64,000 nt of DNA from Phlebiopsis flavidoalba (taxonomy: Eukaryota > Basidiomycota > Agaricomycetes > Polyporales > Phanerochaetaceae), in the NCBI GenBank assembly GCA_035772785.1, contig JAOCPU010000070.1:87192-151191 (forward strand), given 5' to 3'. Below are positions 57,561 through 64,000 of the stretch, in pieces. Within the stretch, counting starts at the first letter, position 1. Every line of letters begins with the position of its first letter. The notes under the pieces are model-generated. The model had not been told where the DNA came from. It ran no database searches and worked only from the letters and a program-made list of their open reading frames with translations. The translations under genes and the position numbers were made by a program.

Positions 57561-60384
57561 TCTGTCACGACGCCTCGAAGAGCCTGGGCAGGCTTGTGCC
57601 GGGCCGGATGCTGCTAGACGGCAGCCGTCGCACTGCAGGCAGGCGAGTCTAGGATCGAAGCCGGATCTCGCCCCGACGCCTGCGTCGCTCTAGGTGGCAA
57701 GGAAAACTGAGTCATGGACGAGCGGCGGCGAGCGAGCCAAGCCTGGTGAGCGCGACTAGTGCGCTCCGCTCTGCGATTTCGGCTCTGTGGCGTCGGGCTA
57801 CACGTAAGGAGGCTTTCGCGGGCGCGTCGCGAGCGGGCGACGTGTCAATGTGGCATCTGGGGCGTTGTGTGCAGGGTCTGGTGATGCGCGGCAGGGAGGG
57901 TTTAAGCGTGTCTGCTTGGGATTTTAGTCGTCTCTGGGTTGTTTGTGGGGCCAGGTAAACGAAGATGTCGATGGTGGTTCTACAGAGCTTGGCCTTTTCT
58001 GTGACGAATGTGGGCGAGGAATATCAGTATCTGGTCGAGCCCTCTGTGGCCCGCGGCCCCAGAGCTGAAAGGTGGAAGGTTAGCTCTTTTTCCTGCGGGC
58101 AGATGAGCTACGCCACAGCCCATCTAGGAACTACCTATAAACGCCAAGCTTGTCCCCCGGGCAGCCCAGACCACGGCCCCCGAGCTTATCTCGTCGCGCC
58201 CTCCCACGACAGAACCACGCTTGGCCCAGACCCCGCGGCGTCAGACAGCACCCACCACCGGTGCAGCCAGAGGTACGCTTCCCTCCAAGCATACACGGCA
58301 ACGTCACAACCGGATTCAAATCCCACCTCACCTGTCATGTGTCCCCACATAAAATGCAACAATTCGATAATCGACACACAGCGTGCGCCGCGCAAAATGC
58401 AGCGACGGCGACTTCCGCTCTGCGATGAGCTGCGTCGGGCCGACGTGCTACACGTAACAACGCTTCGCGTCTCGCCCGCTGGCAACGCGTCACGCGCCAT
58501 CGTGGAGGGCTGAGTTTCGCCGCGATAGGCAGGCGCGTCTGCTCCTTGTGGACGAGGCGCGGTCTGTGGTTTTGGCGGTGTGTGGTCGTCGGGAGCGGGG
58601 GTACGCCGCCCGCGGAGCTGTTGCGTTTGTGGTGCATGCTATTCTTGTGTTTTTTTGCAGACGTGTGAAAGGTGCGTGCGCGGTTGTCTGCTCGGACCGC
58701 CGCATGTCAAGCGAGGAGCTAAGCATTTCGCCTGCAGAAAAGGCTCCGGGGGCCTCACTTGCGTGGCGCGCGGTGGCGGAGATCGTCAGATGGTTCCGGC
58801 GCGCACGCCACGGTGGACAGCTCCTCGAGCTTCCGCTAGAGCAGCGTCCATACGCAAGGCGTACACGTACAAGCTAACGAAGCAAAAAAAAAAACGCAAT
58901 CAGTGCACGGGTTCGGCTGGGTGCGGGGCGCCACCTGCCCAGCGGTCGAGTATGCGGGCCGGAACTGGCGCTCTCCTCGGGTTTCCCTTGTGGCGGAAAC
59001 AGATCTGGGGGCGCGGGGATGTGCGGCGCTGTCGCTCGAGATGCAGAACCAGCTGGCGGGCGAAAAAAGACAAACATGGCGCGGCGGCGGAAAGAAGAGG
59101 CAAACGTTCGCGGGACCGAATCGCGGGGGGCGCACAGTCATGCATTCTTACGCGTATGGCGGACGCTTCGATGCAGCTGGGCAGGCAGGCGCGCGGGCGT
59201 GTTTGCGATCGAGGGCCTGGCGCTGCACGTGACGGGTCGATCTATCGCGTTTCATTATAGGCGTGGGAACCAAAAGCGAGGTTGGCTGCGTTGACGTCTT
59301 GCTCGGCGCGCGCACCTGCCGTCTCCCTCCAGCACACCGTCCCACCCACGCCCGCCGTCGTCCGCGCCCCCTCCATGGCCTCCTGCTGATCCTGCAACAT
59401 ACCCGTTTCGTCTGCGATACTCTTCTGCTGTCTCGTTCTGTTGCTGCTTGCTCTCTGACATCATCCGACTCGCGCGACGCTTCTGTTTACTACTTGCTAC
59501 CGCCCTGCTCTGCGCTGCCCAGCTGCTACGCTGAGCCTGTTTACGCTAAAGACTCTTGTGGTGGCGACCACACACATACTAGCCCGGGACCCGTCTATAC
59601 TGCGATATACACACTGGTCTAGCCGGACACGATGCCGGACACCAAGGGAAGGCGACGGCCGACGAGCCCGGGGTTCGCTCACGAACAGGGAAGCGTGATG
59701 AGCCCCGCGCCCGATGCCAGCGCTGGAATCACAGCCCAGCCCCATCGGCCGCCCCTCCCAGCGTTGCCTTCTTCGTCCTTCTTCCTCTGCCCAATCCGAG
59801 CACCCGTCTTCTGGTAAGTCGTCTTGTTACATCACTCGTTGGCGCCGCTGGCTGCCTCGACGCCGACGCTGACCTTCTGCTCGCTTGCAGCGGATCCCTC
59901 GCGGACGCCGCAGCGCACAGCGAGCAAACGACCGGCGACGCACGCGACGGGCCGCCACATGCATGCCGCGATGCGGGTTCTGCGACCCTCCGCGGCGGCC
60001 CATCGTCCGCGGGCTTCCACGCACGATTAGCACGATCCCCGACGCGCCCGCGCGCACCCTCGATCGCCCGCTGCCTCCTCCTCCGCTGCCGGCTCTCTTC
60101 ACGACACACCGTCCACCACGCGGCCGCCCCGCGCGTGTGCCCATGCCGGCGGCTTCGCTAGTTGCCTCCGTCGGCCGCCGTCGTTGCTTCCGCGAGGGGC
60201 GAGGGGCCCACGCGAGGCTCCCGCCCGCCGCCGCGCGATGTGCCCCCCGGCCGCGCCCCAAGGTCAAGCCCCAGGAATCAGTAGCCGCGCGCGTGCGGAG
60301 TAGGGATCATGCTCCCCCGTCAAATACACCGCACCGCCCGCGCTGATTCGCCTGCTCCCCCACCGTTTGACGCCTGCGCCTGCG
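57561..60384. other. GC-rich region between the two RING-LON genes
   Basis: High GC content, long overlapping open frames in most frames on both strands, and no domain I can name. It must contain the 5' parts or promoters of the two head-to-head paralogues. A diverged direct repeat occurs at about 57765-57845 and 58417-58500; both have TCCGCTCTGCGAT, GCGTCGGGC and CTACACGTAA in order. A plus-strand TTTTTTTGCAG acceptor-like site lies at 58650-58660. ORF length alone is not evidence here because the composition keeps frames open. Confidence 0.4.
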
Positions 60385-63276
60385 ATGGACCCTGCCGCCT
60401 CCAAACTTCTGCCGCCTCCACCACCTCTGCTGCACCTACACTACCACCCCCCCCGGCGTCGACCTCCACTACTACGACGACGACGGCGATGCCGCACGAT
60501 ATGCCCACGACATCTAATTCTAATGCGCCCGAGCAAAGGGACGCCGACACACGCCCCACGGCGCCCGCGGACCTCGCCCCGCTGCTCACCTGCCCCATGT
60601 GTCTCGTACGTCCCTCACCGGACCCCTCCGCCACGCCAGCCACGAACGACGACCTCCTCCTGCGTGCGCCCACGACGCTCGGCGCTGCGGCACAGCCGTC
60701 TGCCGCGCGCAACCTCGCGCCCGCGGCAAGAGCGTGCCCGCATCCCCACCTGCAACCGCGCGCCGCGACGAGGGACACCCCGATCCGGTGCACCCCGACG
60801 CGCGCTGTCGCGTACGTCCCTGCGCACCCGTTCGTCTGCCGCAGCACGCCCCCCGCGAGGGCGTAGAGCGTCGACAGGTCACGCTGAACAAAGGATCGTC
60901 GTCGCCGCTCGTGCAGGCGCGCGCGGGACGACGCCGGGTCGTCGTGCGTACAACCCCCGCCACCCCGCCCTCCCCGACGACGACGAACGACCGCCATGCC
61001 AGTCCGCCCTCGTCCCTCCTCGGAGGACGATGCGCGTCGCAGGGCCCGTCCTCGCACCGGCGGGTAGCACGCGCGCGAGAAGGTGGCGCGTCCGCGAGCA
61101 AGCGGGGGCGCCGTGTCGTTGCGCGGCGGCCCACCGGAGGAGAGCTTCGAGAAGGAGCTCCTAGGGCGGAGCTGACGTGCGAGATTTGCTTTGCGCTGCT
61201 GTGGCAGCAGGTGAGCGAACGCCGTGTCACATGTACGTCCTCCACCCCTCCTTTTTCTGTTCCCCCCATATTTTGCTCTCGCGTTCCTCAGTGGTTTGAG
61301 GATGCACTGGAGGAGCCCTCTAGCACAGCCTAGCGTAAATCCCGAAAATTTTGGCTTTCCCCCCAGCCGATCGCGCCGCGGGAGCCCGGGAGCACCCAAC
61401 CTCCCCAGAAACCCCGCACCGATCGGCGACCAGCCCCTAACCGCTGAGCGCACGACTGGTGGCCCGCGCGATCATGGCCCGCGATCATCTCGCCGCGCGC
61501 GATAGAGTAGTGTGCGACCAACCCGTGCGATCTGGCGCGGGATCGTAATGCCGCAATCGCGTGGCACGTGTGCGGCATGCCTTGCTGTAATCGCTGTCGG
61601 TGCTTCGCGGGGTGCCTTGGTGTGCTCCTTGCCCCGTGTGGCGCGGGAAGGGGTTCTCTATTTCTTTTTTTCGGTTTTTCCCGCGGTCATTTTATGTGTT
61701 TGGGGATGGAGCTGATGAGTGTGCAGACGTTTTGTGCGAAATGTTTGCATAGATCCATGGATCACACGACGGCGGCGTGTCCTCATGTGTCGCCAGGAGC
61801 TCTGCCGAGTTATGCGTATTTCCAGGATCAGCCGTGTAACAAGGTTGTTTTTTTATCCCTCTGTAAGTCCGCTCAGTCCCCGTATGCGCATGCAAACTAC
61901 TCAACGTGTGCTCTGGCAGTGCTTAGGGCATTCCCGTCGCAGTATGCCACGGAACGCGGCGGCGACGGTCGAGGCCGAGGAGCGCGACGCGCGGCTCGAT
62001 ACGCCTATATTCGTCTGTCAGCTGAGTTTCCCGGGCATGCCGACCGTCCTACACTTTTTCGAAAAAACCAAAGTACGTACCCCCGCCGCCTTTACAGACG
62101 GCATATACCCACCTCACCTCCAGATACCGCCTCATGCTCCGCCGCCGGTAGGCCTCGAGACGCCGCACCCCTGCTTCGGGATGATCCCGCCGCCGCGGCA
62201 GAGCGCGTGCGCGACGCGACGGCGCGAAAAAAAACAACCGGGGAACGACTACGGGACGATGCTCGGGGGAGATCCGGAACGTGACAGGATGCTGCCCGAC
62301 GGGCGCTCGATCGTCGAGACGTGGGGCACCTGGCGCTTCCGCATCATGGATCGCGGGCACACTCGAACGGGTACGTCGTCGGCCGCGTCGAGCGCATCGA
62401 CGATTATCGGCGAGGAGTTCGAGGATGCGTACCGCCGCGGCGCGCCGGGAGCGCGCCGGAGCGCGAGTGTCGAGCGGCGAGGTCGGGCCGGAGCCGGCGA
62501 GGGGGCGCGGGTGAGGGCTCGAGTCGGGGGGCGTGTTGTTTCTCTCGGAAAAAAAGCGCGCAAGGAGGCGCAGCCCGTCGAATGCGGAGCTCATGGACGC
62601 TCTGCCGCGACTTTTTGGAGGAGCTCAAGGAGGGCACGCCGTGTGGTCGGGCAGCACCTGAACGTCAACTACTGTCCCCAGGTGCCCGACCGACCGGCGC
62701 AGTTCAGTCAGCCTTCTTCTGGAATATGGCCCTCGTCGCCCCCCCCCTCCCCCCCCTCCCCATCCCCTTCTATCAATACTGACGAAAGCACGGACAGCTC
62801 CTGCCCATACCGAGCCCAGAAAAAGCAAAACTCCTCCCCCATCTACGCTCGCCTGGCGTGTGCGCCGCCTGCAATCCTCGTCCGCGCACTGGATCGAGCA
62901 GCTACGCGCTTCAAGGACTGGTCGGACGCCTCTCCCTCATACCCCATGTTTGGGAACCCCCTCCCCCCTCCCCCTCCCCATGGCGCCCATCGCCACGTCG
63001 CCCACACGCGCGCTCCCGCAGGTCGGCAGCTTACGCCGATGCTGGGGTCCCCGCGGCAGGGTGGTTCTCGGGCGACGCTGCACGCTCTGCTGAGCGCGCT
63101 GCGCCCCGTGCAAGACTCGCGCACTGTGTATCGCGTTGCTGACTTATGGGAGCCGCCCAAGGGAGGGTGCGCCGGACGGGAGACGGCAGATGGTGGTCTG
63201 GGCGGGGGCGGTGCGTGGTGCTTGGGGTTGTGTGGGCGCTGGTGGGGGATGTGGTGGGTCGGAGAGGGGGCGGTAG
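60385..63276 (+). CDS. RING-finger and LON-substrate-binding-domain protein, copy 2
   Basis: LONRF-like protein: RING fingers suggest E3 ubiquitin-ligase activity and the LON N-terminal (PUA-like) domain suggests substrate recognition; there is no protease domain. The N-terminus MDPAASKLLPPPPP is Pro/Ala-rich. A first RING-like block has LLTCPMCL (60581-60604) and LRAPTTL, with a frame-broken Cys/His series. The second RING has LTCEICFALLWQQ (61172-61210), PCHM, a long intron of about 490 nt, then TFCAKCLHRSMDHT (61727-61770) and CPLCRQELPSYAYFQDQPCN read across a break. The LON domain follows: RDARLDTPIFVCQLSFPGMP then TVLHFFE (about 61985-62065). ETPHPCFGMI (about 62155-62190), NDYGTML (62244-62265), and MLPDGRSIVETWGTWRFRIM (62289-62350) come next, then GYVVGRVERIDDY (about 62370-62408). 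FLEELKEGT, GQHLNVNYCPQVP, and SPRLRL..HWIEQL (about 62850-62905) complete it. The tail has WFSG and a Trp/Val/Gly-rich hydrophobic end, parallel to copy 1, with TAG at 63274. Confidence 0.88.
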
Positions 63277-64000
63277 GATGGGTTTGGAATTGTTTGTACG
63301 TGACTGTAGATAGCGTAATTTTTTTTTTGTTTGTTTGTTTAACTCTGCTGGATTGGAGGTGTGAGTGTGCGTGTGTGTGTGCGTGAAACAGAGGTAGGCG
63401 AACTCGAGTTCTTGCTTTGCGTGCGGCGATTCTTCTGGCTGCTAGAGAATCAGCACAGGACTCGAGTGTATGTACAGCCCCCCTGGTACGACCCGTCGAG
63501 ACTCATGGGGTTCTATCAAACATATCTCCATATCTCGGCGGAAATACTATCCAGAGAGCGCTGCGCCTGGCCGAAAGCTTTCCTTCTCGTGTCCAGCAGT
63601 CCCGTCGGTCTAACAGTCACAAGCAGGTCTTTTGAGCCAGGTTTTATTCCGGCCGCAAAAAAAAGGAAGAAGATACCTGCTACGGTAGTCGAAGCAGTGA
63701 TCTTAATAGTGCTTTGAATTTTTGATCTAGAGTTCATACTATACTCCTTCTGATATCTACTCCCATTTTGCATCGGGGTAAAACCTGGGCTCTTAAAGAC
63801 CTAACGTCCGAATGAATTTTCGTTGCGGCCGGGCGTCCGCCGCGCTCTTTTTTGTTCATATTTACAGCCCGCGTCTAGCTTACCCCAACCTCGGACGGCG
63901 CGCTACTACTTACTATGGGCCTTGCCCACTCCCTTGTTGATCACGGTTTTGATAAATGCCTTTGCCCGAAACTGTCCCATGTATTTTCGTTTGCCAAACT
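63277..64000. other. Right end of the window, no gene recognised
   Basis: A T-rich run (63320-63340), a TGTG-rich stretch (about 63361-63385), and an open frame at 63361-63717 without motifs. A few homopolymers (63655-63665) are present. Nothing is called. Confidence 0.4.

Noticed and set aside
58300..58335. A T-arm-like GGATTCAAATCC suggesting a tRNA
   Set aside because: No matching acceptor or anticodon stems could be formed around it.
60320..61453. A 377-codon open frame on the minus strand
   Set aside because: It is antisense to the RING-LON gene in GC-rich sequence where all frames stay open; its peptide is Arg/Gly-rich without any domain.
61719..63386. A single 555-codon plus-strand frame as a complete gene
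   Set aside because: Only parts of it match the LON domain; the correct protein switches frame several times and starts far upstream, so the frame is not itself the gene.
1..64000. CRISPR arrays, bacterial-style operons or a prophage
   Set aside because: No spaced direct repeats, no Shine-Dalgarno-led gene runs, and pervasive spliceosomal introns point to a fungal nuclear genome.

Overview
The window looks like nuclear DNA of a filamentous basidiomycete, most likely an Agaricomycete. Genes carry many short (about 50-60 nt) GT..AG introns. Several families are ones known mainly from, or greatly expanded in, mushroom-forming fungi (DUF6535, DUF6699, FunK1-type kinase, a polytopic membrane family, a GH7 cellobiohydrolase with CBM1). 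No bacterial operons, CRISPR arrays, rRNA or convincing tRNA genes were seen. Almost every conserved gene has to be read by hopping between frames, even indispensable ones (dihydroorotase, kinesin-8, cactin, ClpX, RanBP1). The simplest explanation is residual indel error in an unpolished long-read assembly rather than mass pseudogenisation. Gene ends below are therefore anchored on conserved motifs and splice signals, and many are approximate.

Left part (0-16 kb): a SAM-dependent methyltransferase (+), a DUF6535 membrane protein (+), a cytochrome P450 (-), dihydroorotase (-, pyrimidine synthesis), a proline-rich DUF6699 protein (-), a 402-bp non-autonomous terminal-inverted-repeat element, and a kinesin-8 motor (-).

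Middle (16-44 kb): a secreted GH7 cellobiohydrolase with a C-terminal CBM1 (+), flanked on its 3' side by two short palindrome-rich elements; the first copy (A) of a polytopic membrane family (-); the splicing factor cactin (-) head to head with mitochondrial ClpX (+); RanBP1 (-); a CSC1/TMEM63-type stress-gated channel (-); a GNAT acetyltransferase (+); and a FunK1-type kinase (-). Gene-poor stretches lie at about 32.4-34.1, 37.3-38.5, 39.4-40.5 and 42.7-44.3 kb.

Right part (44-64 kb): three tandem copies (B, C, D) of the same membrane family as copy A, a second DUF6535 gene (-), and a GC-rich block (56.7-63.3 kb). That block holds two diverged, head-to-head paralogues of a RING plus LON-substrate-binding-domain protein, each with an apparent C-terminal membrane segment.

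The conserved genes cover general functions (pyrimidine synthesis, splicing, mitochondrial proteolysis, Ran cycle, microtubules, ion flux). Between them are lineage-expanded families of unknown role. The most interesting items for follow-up are the A-D membrane-protein family with its tandem array, and the membrane-anchored RING-LON pair.
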